DNA of 26,902 nucleotides, taken from NCBI RefSeq assembly GCF_905200055.1, contig NZ_CAJKIS010000033.1:1-26902 (forward strand). Direction: 5' to 3'. Both the position numbers and the translations under genes were made by a program. Positions 6,805 to 13,598 of this stretch are shown here, one piece after another. Origin of the DNA: an uncultured Fusobacterium sp. GTDB taxonomy: Bacteria > Fusobacteriota > Fusobacteriia > Fusobacteriales > Fusobacteriaceae. How positions within the stretch are numbered: position 1 is the stretch's first letter; every line of letters starts with the position of its first letter. Under the pieces are notes generated by a model, which saw only the letters and a program-made list of their open reading frames with translations, searched no databases and was not told the origin of the DNA.

Positions 6805-7431
6805 CTAAGCTTTCAAATCATTGCTATTAATAATAATAGCACCACTATTTTTCATAGTTTCAATAGCCTTTATAGAATCATCGTAGCTTATATTAACCCC
6901 TCTACAACCATCTTCTACAAGATAAACCTTATATCCTAACTCTAGAGCATCTAAAACTGTAAATTTAACACAATAATCAGTTGCTAATCCCATAATATAT
7001 AGAGTGTCTATATCCTTATCTTTTAATACTTTATCAAGATCAGTTTTATGTTTTTTTCCATTGTCAAAGAAAGCACTATATGAATCTACTTCAGGATCTT
7101 GTCCTTTAAATATAGTAATATCTACACCTTTTAAATGTTTATGAAATTTAGAACCATACTCATTTTCAACACAGTGAACAGGCCACCAAACTTGAGGAAG
7201 TCCATTTAATTCTCCTAGTTCTCCTATATTTCCATTTGAATTTATAGCAAAACTTTTATGAGAAGCAGGATGCCAATCTTTTGTACCAATAACAAGATCA
7301 TTATTTTGATTAAATAAAGAGATAAGTTTATTAGCAACTGGAACAACTAAGTCTCCATCTTTTACAGCTAAAGCTCCCCCTTCACAAAAATCATTTTGAA
7401 TATCCACAAGAATTAATGCTTTTTTATTCAT
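6805..7431 (-). CDS. pncA: Nicotinamidase (PncA, isochorismatase-like)
   Basis: Converts nicotinamide to nicotinate for NAD salvage. The 208 residues carry the Asp-Lys-Cys triad: Asp10 in ILVDIQNDF, Lys in TIFKGQDPEVDSYSAF and Cys in MGLATDYCVKFTVLDALELG. The metal-site pattern KDWHPASHKSF is also present. The open frame extends 33 codons further upstream through a hydrophobic stretch, but MNKKALILVDIQ is the family start and has an AAAGGGGGAAA ribosome site directly before it. A possible -10 (ATTATA on the plus strand, 7474-7479) lies upstream. It is divergent from rpsB. Confidence 0.93.
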   Translation of the reverse strand: MNKKALILVDIQNDFCEGGALAVKDGDLVVPVANKLISLFNQNNDLVIGTKDWHPASHKSFAINSNGNIGELGELNGLPQVWWPVHCVENEYGSKFHKHLKGVDITIFKGQDPEVDSYSAFFDNGKKHKTDLDKVLKDKDIDTLYIMGLATDYCVKFTVLDALELGYKVYLVEDGCRGVNISYDDSIKAIETMKNSGAIIINSNDLKA

Positions 7432-7548
7432 TAATATTTCCCCCTTTAGAAACATATTTTTAAGTATAGATATATTATAATATAGAAAGAAAGAGAAAGA
7501 AACAGTAAAAATTATAAAAGTTAATATCATTAAAACTCCTTGGAAATA

Positions 7549-7577
7549 TTGACATCTATTAAAAAGTGTGTTAAAAT
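7549..7577 (+). promoter_or_regulatory. Promoter of the rpsB operon
   Basis: A perfect -35 TTGACA (7549-7554), a 17-base spacer and TAAAAT (7572-7577). Transcription would start near 7584, about 100 bases before rpsB. Confidence 0.88.
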
Positions 7578-7583
7578 AAACTG

Positions 7584-7686
7584 TTGTTTAAATACACACA
7601 TCAGTTATTTCTAAGCCAGGTGTCCCAAAGGGATTGCTTAGTTTTGAGGCTGATGGAAGAAAAAACCAAAAATTTAGGAGGAAAAA
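7584..7686 (+). promoter_or_regulatory. Structured rpsB leader (candidate S2 autoregulatory element)
   Basis: The leader has a nested fold. The outer helix is CATCAG/CTGATG (7599-7604 with 7650-7655), the inner helix CTAAGC/GCTTAG (7611-7616 with 7636-7641) and the apical stem TCCC/GGGA (7623-7626 with 7630-7633, loop AAA). All three are perfect Watson-Crick stems. Leaders before rpsB are known targets of S2 feedback in several bacteria; that role is inferred here. The ribosome site TAGGAGG lies outside the fold at about 7676-7682. Confidence 0.65.
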
Positions 7687-8430
7687 ATGGCAGTAATAAC
7701 AATGAAACAATTATTAGAAGCTGGAGTTCACTTCGGACACCAAGCAAAAAGATGGAACCCAAAAATGGCTAAGTACATCTTCACAGAAAGAAACGGAATC
7801 CACGTAATCGATCTTCACAAATCTTTAAAGAAAATTGAAGAAGCTTACGCAGTAATCAGAGAAATCGCTGAGCAAGGTGGAAAAGTTCTATTTGTAGGAA
7901 CTAAAAAACAAGCTCAAGAAGCTGTAAAAGAACAAGCTGAAAGATCAGGAATGTACTATGTAAACAACAGATGGCTAGGAGGAATGTTAACAAACTTCGC
8001 TACTATCAAAACTAGAATCGAAAGATTAAAAGAATTAGAAAGAATGGAAGCAGATGGAACTTTAGATACTGCTTACACTAAAAAAGAAGCAGCTAACTTC
8101 AGAAAAGAATTAGCTAAACTTTCTAAAAACTTAACTGGAATTAAAGATATGAAAGAAGTTCCACAAGCTATATTCGTAGTAGATTGTAAAAAAGAAACTC
8201 TAGCTCTTGTTGAAGCAGCTAACTTAGGAATCCCTGTATTCGCTATGATCGATACTAACGTAGATCCAGATCTAGTAACTTACCCAATCCCAGCTAACGA
8301 TGACGCTATAAGATCAGTAAAACTAATCTCTTCAGTTATCGCTAACGCTATCATCGAAGGAAACCAAGGTAAAGAAGTTCAAGAAGTAGCTTCTGAAGAA
8401 ATCAATGTAGAAGAAGGATCAGCTGAATAA
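7687..8430 (+). CDS. rpsB: 30S ribosomal protein S2
   Basis: Binds the 30S neck region and is needed for S1 docking. The 247 residues match S2: MKQLLEAGVHFGHQAKRWNP, KVLFVGTKKQAQEAV, NNRWLGGMLTNFATI, and VFAMIDTNVDPDLVTYPIPA. The tail is acidic. TAGGAGGAAAAAATG sets the start. First gene of rpsB-tsf-pyrH-frr. Confidence 0.98.
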   Translation: MAVITMKQLLEAGVHFGHQAKRWNPKMAKYIFTERNGIHVIDLHKSLKKIEEAYAVIREIAEQGGKVLFVGTKKQAQEAVKEQAERSGMYYVNNRWLGGMLTNFATIKTRIERLKELERMEADGTLDTAYTKKEAANFRKELAKLSKNLTGIKDMKEVPQAIFVVDCKKETLALVEAANLGIPVFAMIDTNVDPDLVTYPIPANDDAIRSVKLISSVIANAIIEGNQGKEVQEVASEEINVEEGSAE

Positions 8431-8499
8431 TTAAACTTTCAACTGTGATGTACATTATAGAAGATTTAATAAAATAAAATTTTTATTAGGAGGAAGAAA

Positions 8500-9393
8500 A
8501 TGGCAGCAATAACAGCAAGCTTAGTTAAAGAACTAAGAGAAAGAACTGGTGCTGGAATGATGGATTGTAAAAAGGCACTAACACAAATGGATGGAGATAT
8601 GGATAAAGCCATTGACTATTTAAGAGAAAAAGGAATTGCTAAAGCAGTTAAAAAAGCTGGAAGAATAGCAGCAGAAGGATTAATCTTTGATGCTGTATCA
8701 GCAGACCACAAAAAAGCTGTATTAATCGAATTCAACTCTGAAACAGACTTCGTTGCTAAAAACGTAGAATTTAAAGAATTTGGTAAAAAATTAGCAGCTA
8801 TCGCAATTGAAAGCAATGCAACTACTGTTGAAGCTTTAAATGCAGCTCAATATGCAGAAGGAAAAACAGTTGCTGAAGCAGTTACTGATCTAATTGCTAA
8901 AATTGGAGAAAACATGAACATCAGAAGAATCCACGAAACTGTAGCTACAGAAGGATTCGTTGCAACATACAGCCACTTAGGAGGAAAACTAGGAGTTATC
9001 GTTGAGATGACTGGTGAAGCTACTGAAGAAAATGTAGTTAAAGCTAGAGACATCGCTATGCACGTAGCTGCTATGGACCCTAAATATCTAAACTCATCAG
9101 AAGTAACTACTGCTGATTTAGAACATGAAAAAGAAATCGCTAGAAAACAATTAGAAGCTGAAGGAAAACCAGCTCAAATTATAGAAAAAATTCTTATTGG
9201 AAAAATGAACAAATTCTATGAAGAAAACTGTTTAGTTGACCAAATCTATGTAAGAGCAGAAAACAAAGAAACTGTTGCTAAATTTGCAGCACCTCTTGAA
9301 GTAAAATCTTTTGCTAGATATAAAGTTGGAGACGGAATCGAGAAAAAAGAAGAAGATTTCGCAGCAGAAGTTGCAGCTCAAATCAAAGGATAA
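8500..9393 (+). CDS. tsf: Elongation factor Ts
   Basis: Guanine-nucleotide exchange factor for EF-Tu. The 297 residues show the N-terminal UBA-like domain (LVKELRERTGAGMMDCKKAL), the TDFVA core motif in SETDFVAKN near residue 84, and a full-length two-subdomain body. ATTAGGAGGAAG precedes the ATG. It follows rpsB by 69 bases and is followed by a terminator-like hairpin before pyrH. Confidence 0.98.
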   Translation: MAAITASLVKELRERTGAGMMDCKKALTQMDGDMDKAIDYLREKGIAKAVKKAGRIAAEGLIFDAVSADHKKAVLIEFNSETDFVAKNVEFKEFGKKLAAIAIESNATTVEALNAAQYAEGKTVAEAVTDLIAKIGENMNIRRIHETVATEGFVATYSHLGGKLGVIVEMTGEATEENVVKARDIAMHVAAMDPKYLNSSEVTTADLEHEKEIARKQLEAEGKPAQIIEKILIGKMNKFYEENCLVDQIYVRAENKETVAKFAAPLEVKSFARYKVGDGIEKKEEDFAAEVAAQIKG

Positions 9394-9410
9394 TATCAAC
9401 AAAAGCATAA

Positions 9411-9439
9411 GGGGATGCAAATAGCATCCCCATTTTTTT
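9411..9439 (+). terminator. Terminator-like hairpin between tsf and pyrH
   Basis: A perfect 8-bp GC-rich stem GGGGATGC/GCATCCCC (9411-9418 with 9424-9431), loop AAATA, followed by ATTTTTTTA. It has the form of a strong intrinsic terminator. No good separate promoter is seen before pyrH, so partial read-through is likely and would lower pyrH-frr expression relative to rpsB-tsf. Confidence 0.88.
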
Positions 9440-9467
9440 AAAAGTGATAAAATACAGGAGGAAAGAA

Positions 9468-10187
9468 ATGGATAAACCTTTTTATAAAAGAGTGTTATTA
9501 AAACTTAGTGGAGAGGCTCTTATGGGAGAGCAAGAATTTGGAATATCATCTGATGTTATCAATTCATATGCTAGACAAATTAAAGAGATAGTTGAACTAG
9601 GAGTAGAAGTTTCAATTGTTATTGGTGGAGGAAATATTTTTAGAGGAATATCTGGAGCAACTCAAGGTGTAGATAGAGTAACTGGAGATCACATGGGAAT
9701 GCTTGCAACTGTAATAAACTCTCTTGCACTTCAAAATGCTATTGAAAAATTAGGAGTACCAACAAGAGTTCAAACAGCTATAGAGATGCCTAAAATAGCA
9801 GAACCTTTTATTAAAAGAAAGGCTCAAAGACACTTAGAAAAAGGAAGAGTTGTAATATTTGGAGCTGGAACTGGAAATCCATATTTTACAACTGATACAG
9901 CAGCAGCTTTAAGAGCTATAGAGATGAATACAGAGGCTGTATTAAAAGCTACTAAAGTTGATGGAATCTATGATAAAGACCCTGTAAAATATTCAGATGC
10001 AGTTAAATATGACCGTGTAACTTATACAGAAGTATTAAATAAAGATTTGAAGGTAATGGACGCTACAGCTATCTCTCTATGTAGAGAAAATAAACTTCCT
10101 ATCGTAGTATTTGATTCTTTAACAGAAGGAAACATTAAAAAAGTTATCATGGGAGAAAATATAGGAACAGTCGTAGTGGCTGATTAA
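9468..10187 (+). CDS. pyrH: UMP kinase
   Basis: Phosphorylates UMP to UDP; a hexameric enzyme of the amino-acid-kinase fold. The 239 residues include YKRVLLKLSGEALMG at the start, VIGGGNIFRG near residue 55, the DHMGMLATVINSLAL region and FGAGTGNPYFTTDTAAALRA. The frame is open from a GTG at 9444, but ATG at 9468 is preceded by AGGAGGAAAG and matches the family start. It is normally followed directly by frr; here a TnpB element intervenes. Confidence 0.97.
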   Translation: MDKPFYKRVLLKLSGEALMGEQEFGISSDVINSYARQIKEIVELGVEVSIVIGGGNIFRGISGATQGVDRVTGDHMGMLATVINSLALQNAIEKLGVPTRVQTAIEMPKIAEPFIKRKAQRHLEKGRVVIFGAGTGNPYFTTDTAAALRAIEMNTEAVLKATKVDGIYDKDPVKYSDAVKYDRVTYTEVLNKDLKVMDATAISLCRENKLPIVVFDSLTEGNIKKVIMGENIGTVVVAD

Positions 10188-10298
10188 TTAGGAAGCTTAG
10201 AACTGTTATTAAAAATATGTAAATTTCTATAATAATATATAAATAGTTTATTGTACAAACCTAATTAAAATAAAAAATGATTAAGGAGTTAATAGAAG

Positions 10299-11432
10299 AT
10301 GATACTTGCGAAGAAAGTTAGACTTTATCCAACTAAAGAGCAAGAACAAAAATTGTGGCAATCTGTAGGAACTGCTAGGTTTATCTATAATTACACTCTT
10401 GCAAAACAAGAAGAAAATTATAAAAATGGTGGCAAGTTTATTAGCGATGGAGTCATTAGAAAAGAATTAACTCAACTTAAAAAGTCAGAACTATCATGGT
10501 TAAATAAAGTATCAAATAATGTAACTAAACAAGCTGTAAAAGATGCTTGTAATGCCTATAAAAAATTTTTTAAAGGTTTGGTAAATAAACCAAGATTTAA
10601 GAGTAAAAAGAAAAGCAAACCTAGTTTTTACAACGATCCTATAAAATTAAAAGTTAAAGAGAAAAAAGTTTTAATTGAAAAAATAGGCTGGATAAAAATA
10701 AATGAACAAATACCAAGTGATATTAAATATAACAATCCTAGAATTACTTACGATAATAAATATTGGTATATTTCTGTTGGAATAGAAGTTGATAAAAAAC
10801 TGGAAGAATTAACAAATATTTCATTGGGAATAGATTTAGGATTGAAAAAGTTTGCTATTTGTTCAGATGGAAAAGTTTTTAAAAATATCAATAAAACTAA
10901 AAAAGTTAAAAAATCAGAAAAAAGATTAAAACAGAAACAAAGACAAATTAGTAGAAAATACGAAATGAATAAAATAAAAAAAGAGGGAGGTGAACGTTGC
11001 CAATTTATTAAAACTAAAAATATAGAAAAGTTAGAGGAAACAACAAAACTAATACATAGGAAATTAACAAATATTAGAAATAACTATCTTCATCAAGTTA
11101 CAACAAGTATAGTGAAAACCAAACCATATAGAATTGTAATAGAAGATTTGAATGTTTCTGGAATGATGAAAAATAAACATCTGTCTGATTCAGTAAGAAA
11201 ACAATGTTTTAATAAATTTAGACAGTATCTAACATATAAAACAGAGTTATGTGGAATTGAATTAGTAATAGTAGATAGATTTTATCCATCATCAAAAACT
11301 TGTAGTAAATGTGGGTTTATAAAAAGAGATTTAAAGTTAAAAGATAGAATTTATAGGTGTCCACATTGTGGAGCAGTGATTGATAGAGATTATAATGCTT
11401 CACTAAATTTATCTATGTATAAATTAGCATAA
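10299..11432 (+). CDS. tnpB: TnpB, RNA-guided transposon endonuclease (IS605 OrfB family)
   Basis: 377 residues, complete and apparently active. The N-terminal basic domain starts MILAKKVRLYPTKEQEQKL. RuvC residues are all present: Asp179 in LGIDLGLKKFAI, Glu282 in RIVIEDLNVSG and Asp364 in IDRDYNASLNLS. A four-cysteine zinc ribbon, CSKC and CPHC, lies between the last two. TnpB proteins are guided by an omega RNA made from the element's right end and cut DNA beside the transposon target motif (known for the family). AAGGAG at 10283-10288 sets the start. It has no tnpA partner nearby, so mobility would need one in trans. Confidence 0.94.
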   Translation: MILAKKVRLYPTKEQEQKLWQSVGTARFIYNYTLAKQEENYKNGGKFISDGVIRKELTQLKKSELSWLNKVSNNVTKQAVKDACNAYKKFFKGLVNKPRFKSKKKSKPSFYNDPIKLKVKEKKVLIEKIGWIKINEQIPSDIKYNNPRITYDNKYWYISVGIEVDKKLEELTNISLGIDLGLKKFAICSDGKVFKNINKTKKVKKSEKRLKQKQRQISRKYEMNKIKKEGGERCQFIKTKNIEKLEETTKLIHRKLTNIRNNYLHQVTTSIVKTKPYRIVIEDLNVSGMMKNKHLSDSVRKQCFNKFRQYLTYKTELCGIELVIVDRFYPSSKTCSKCGFIKRDLKLKDRIYRCPHCGAVIDRDYNASLNLSMYKLA

Positions 11433-11580
11433 TTTCACAAACAAGAAAATGCTAATGTGTAGGACGCGTTGTATCCGAATTTAAGCCTTTGGAGAGTCAT
11501 ATCAAATGAAAGTAGCTACGGCAAAATCGGATTCTATGAAGAAGGAAGCAAACAAATTTCTATATTTTTATAGATTTTTG
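11433..11580 (+). ncRNA. Candidate omega RNA region of the TnpB element
   Basis: The roughly 150 bases after tnpB hold the features expected of the guide-RNA scaffold: TTAAGCCTTTGGAG (11481-11494), a long-range helix ATCCGA/TCGGAT (11473-11478 with 11527-11532), and the right-end hairpin (11553-11580). In this family the scaffold ends at the right end and the guide is the flanking host sequence, which here would run into the frr start. Position and structure are read from the sequence; the RNA itself is inferred. Confidence 0.5.
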
Positions 11581-11595
11581 GCAACGGGAAAAGAT

Positions 11596-12162
11596 ATGAC
11601 AGGACAAGAAGTAGTAAAACAATGTAATGAAAAAATGGGAAAAGCTATTGAGGCTACAAAACACAAATTTACAACAATTAGAGCAGGAAGAGCTAATGTA
11701 TCTATGCTTGATGGAATTAGAGTAGAACAATATGGATCAGAAATGCCTTTAAATCAAGTTGGGTCAGTTTCAGCTCCAGAACCAAGATTATTAGTAATCG
11801 ATCCTTGGGATAAATCTCTAATCTCTAAAATAGAAAAAGCTATTATGGCTGCAAACTTAGGATTAACTCCAAACAATGATGGTAAAGTTATAAGACTTGT
11901 AATGCCAGAACTTACAGCAGACAGAAGAAAAGAGTATGTAAAAATGGCTAAAGCAGAAGCTGAAAATGGAAAAGTTGCTGTAAGAAACATTAGAAAAGAT
12001 GGAAATAACGATCTTAAAAAATTATCTAAAGATAAAGAAGATCCTATCTCTGAAGATGAAGTAAAAACATTAGAAGGAGAAATTCAAAAATTAACTGATT
12101 CTCACATTAAAATGATAGATGAGCTTCTAGCTAAAAAAGAAAAAGAAATTACAACTGTTTAA
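11596..12162 (+). CDS. frr: Ribosome recycling factor
   Basis: Splits post-termination ribosomes together with EF-G. From the ATG at 11596 it encodes 188 residues, the normal length, with family motifs TTIRAGRANVSMLDGI, LVIDPWDKSLI and VRNIRKDGNNDLKKL. The frame is open upstream to an ATG at 11506, giving a 30-residue extension encoded by the right end of the TnpB element. GGAG lies at 11491-11494, eleven bases before that ATG, whereas only GGGAAAAG precedes the family start. The actual start is therefore uncertain. A strong terminator follows. Confidence 0.93.
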   Translation: MTGQEVVKQCNEKMGKAIEATKHKFTTIRAGRANVSMLDGIRVEQYGSEMPLNQVGSVSAPEPRLLVIDPWDKSLISKIEKAIMAANLGLTPNNDGKVIRLVMPELTADRRKEYVKMAKAEAENGKVAVRNIRKDGNNDLKKLSKDKEDPISEDEVKTLEGEIQKLTDSHIKMIDELLAKKEKEITTV

Positions 12163-12185
12163 TTAAAAATAGTTAAATAAATTTT

Positions 12186-12230
12186 ACCTGTATTCAAATC
12201 TTAATTATTAAGATTTGAATACAGGTTTTT
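12186..12230 (+). terminator. Terminator of the rpsB-frr operon
   Basis: A 17-bp perfect stem (12186-12202 with 12210-12226; left arm ACCTGTATTCAAATCTT) followed by TTTTT. It lies just before repeat copy C. Confidence 0.93.
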
Positions 12231-12237
12231 TATTTAA

Positions 12238-12740
12238 TAAACTATAATTTATCGCTCTAATTTCCATTAACAAAACTTATAATTTTTAACATCAAGTTGT
12301 CTCCATGTCAGTGAATAAAGAATCCCTATTGCTCATTCCATTGAAAATGCAAAACTCGGCTACGCCTCAAACACGTTGCATTTTCTTAACTGCATTTCGC
12401 TGAGGGCTTCTAATATTCACTTCCAAATTACATCAACTTGATGTTGGGAATAATTTATTTTTAATTCTCCTAATATCAGCTAAATGTAATTTGGAGAAGA
12501 ATATTAGAGAGAGTTACGAAATCTGACGCTAAAAATTCCGACGTGTTTGAACGAAGTGAGTTTCGGAATTTTAGTCAGATAAGTGTTACTCTCTCTTTAT
12601 TCTTTGACATGGAATTTAGCTGATATTTAAAAGAAATAGGAAGAATTGAAATTGACTAATTAACGTAAATAACAAAGGTACTTTGTCAAAAACTAGCGAT
12701 GTGCTAGATAACTGAGCTTAGTTAGATAAATTATAGTTTA
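12238..12740. repeat. TIR-bounded modular repeat, copy C (about 503 bp, both ends present)
   Basis: Ends are exact 16-bp inverted repeats: TAAACTATAATTTATC at 12238-12253 and its complement at 12725-12740. The outermost bases are TA at both ends. The core is three hairpins: 12343-12385 (GAAAATGCAA/TTGCATTTTC), 12410-12507 (CTAATATTC/GAATATTAG plus CCAAATTACAT/ATGTAATTTGG), and a nested one at about 12521-12580 (ATCTGAC/GTCAGAT around AAAATTCCG/CGGAATTTT). The L arm matches A and B; the R arm matches D in reverse. No coding sequence and no transposase are present. Confidence 0.88.
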
Positions 12741-12744
12741 GAAG

Positions 12745-12773
12745 TTTCAAAAATTATTTAATTATGTTAAAAT
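12745..12773 (+). promoter_or_regulatory. Possible promoter of the phosphoribosyltransferase gene
   Basis: An extended -10 TGTTAAAAT (hexamer 12768-12773), with TTTCAA at 12745-12750 as a poor -35. The -35 starts only five bases after the end of repeat copy C, so that insertion may have reshaped this promoter. Confidence 0.45.
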
Positions 12774-12811
12774 ATAAATGGGCATTAATAAAAATTAGGA
12801 GGGAATAAAAC

Positions 12812-13402
12812 ATGAAATTAAATCCTATAAAATTAGATGGTGTTTGGACAGAAGGATATGCATTAGATTATTTTACAGAAAACAGTGAGTATGTAGGAGA
12901 AGATATTTTTGGTTATCCTGAGTTTAATGTTACATATAGTGAGATTGGAAAATCTTTAAATGAATTAAAATATCATAAAGATTACACTAAAGCAGTTGAA
13001 ATATCAGAAGAGGTAGTAAAATTTATAGTTGAAGAGTGGAAATTAAAAGATAAGATAGATGGAATAATCTCAGTTCCACCATCAAAATTTAGATTTATTC
13101 AACCAATGTTTCAAGTTACAAAATTAGTTGGAGAAAAATTAAATAAACCTATATCTTTAGATTTTTTTAGCAAATTGACACCTGAAGAGATAAAAAATCT
13201 TCCTGTTGAAAAGAAATTAGATCTATTTAAAAATAGTATTAGAAAGAATAGAAATTTGACAAAAAAAGGAAGTATTTTATTAATAGATGATCTATACAGT
13301 ACAGGAGTTACATTAAAAACATTATGTGAGCTATTAAAAGAGGATAGTAATGTTGAAAATATATATGTGCTTGTAGTAGCTAAAAGTAGTAAAGAGGATT
13401 AA
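12812..13402 (+). CDS. Phosphoribosyltransferase-domain protein
   Basis: 196 residues. The PRPP-binding loop SILLIDDLYSTGVTL (about residues 157-171) and the upstream beta-strand IDGIISVPPSKFRFIQP fit a type I phosphoribosyltransferase fold of the ComF/amidophosphoribosyltransferase-like kind. The zinc-finger cysteines that begin classical ComF proteins are absent. Instead there is a ~75-residue N-terminal region with FGYPEFNVTYSEIGKSLNELK, reminiscent of the ComF segment before the PRT core. A GGAGGG site precedes the ATG. Substrate unknown; single gene between a repeat and a terminator. Confidence 0.8.
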   Translation: MKLNPIKLDGVWTEGYALDYFTENSEYVGEDIFGYPEFNVTYSEIGKSLNELKYHKDYTKAVEISEEVVKFIVEEWKLKDKIDGIISVPPSKFRFIQPMFQVTKLVGEKLNKPISLDFFSKLTPEEIKNLPVEKKLDLFKNSIRKNRNLTKKGSILLIDDLYSTGVTLKTLCELLKEDSNVENIYVLVVAKSSKED

Positions 13403-13413
13403 GATAGAATAAA

Positions 13414-13453
13414 AAATAGAACAAGCTCTCATTTTTGGGAGCTTGTTCTATTT
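13414..13453 (+). terminator. Terminator of the phosphoribosyltransferase gene
   Basis: A 15-bp perfect stem (13414-13428 with 13439-13453; left arm AAATAGAACAAGCTC) whose loop is mostly T. It starts 11 bases after the stop codon. Confidence 0.88.
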
Positions 13454-13485
13454 ATATATGAAAATAAAAAAGTGATAGAAAAGGA

Positions 13486-13509
13486 AAAAACTGCCAATTG
13501 GCAGTTTTT
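13486..13509. terminator. Symmetric hairpin, possible bidirectional terminator
   Basis: AAAAACTGCC and GGCAGTTTTT are inverted around AATT, giving a ten-base-pair palindromic stem with A/T tails on both sides, so it can end transcripts in either direction. It lies between two converging genes. Confidence 0.7.
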
Positions 13510-13552
13510 ATGGGAAATATTTAAAAGAAAATTATTTAAAAATTTAAAGATA

Positions 13553-13579
13553 AGAGAATGGAAATTAATTCCATTCTCT
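13553..13579 (-). terminator. Terminator of the outer-membrane protein gene
   Basis: An 11-bp perfect stem AGAGAATGGAA/TTCCATTCTCT (13553-13563 with 13569-13579) lies 20 bases beyond the stop codon of the minus-strand gene. The sequence after it on the minus strand is T-rich but not a pure T run. Confidence 0.7.
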
Positions 13580-13598
13580 ATTATTTTATATTTGATAA

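Larger units (their letters stand above)
10205..11590 (+). mobile_element. TnpB-only IS200/IS605-type element (approximate ends)
   Basis: The element carries one gene, tnpB, and no tnpA. Both ends share the 11-mer AAATTTCTATA (10221-10231 and 11554-11564) within imperfect hairpins. The left hairpin is 10223-10244 (8 bp with one mismatch). The right hairpin is 11553-11580 (10 bp with a 2x2 internal loop, TTTT apex). Such subterminal hairpins are what TnpA recognises in this family. It splits the conserved pyrH-frr pair. Exact ends, target motif and empty site need comparison with a genome lacking it. Confidence 0.75.

Noticed and set aside
7432..7530. N-terminal extension of the nicotinamidase with a hydrophobic stretch
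   Set aside because: The family starts at MNKKALILVDIQ, which has a strong ribosome site immediately before it; the extension has none.
7584..7772. 62-codon plus-strand frame overlapping the rpsB leader and start
   Set aside because: The region is better explained as a structured leader; the frame runs out of phase into rpsB and has no ribosome site.
9444..9467. GTG start for pyrH eight codons upstream
   Set aside because: ATG at 9468 has AGGAGGAAAG directly before it and gives the family N-terminus.
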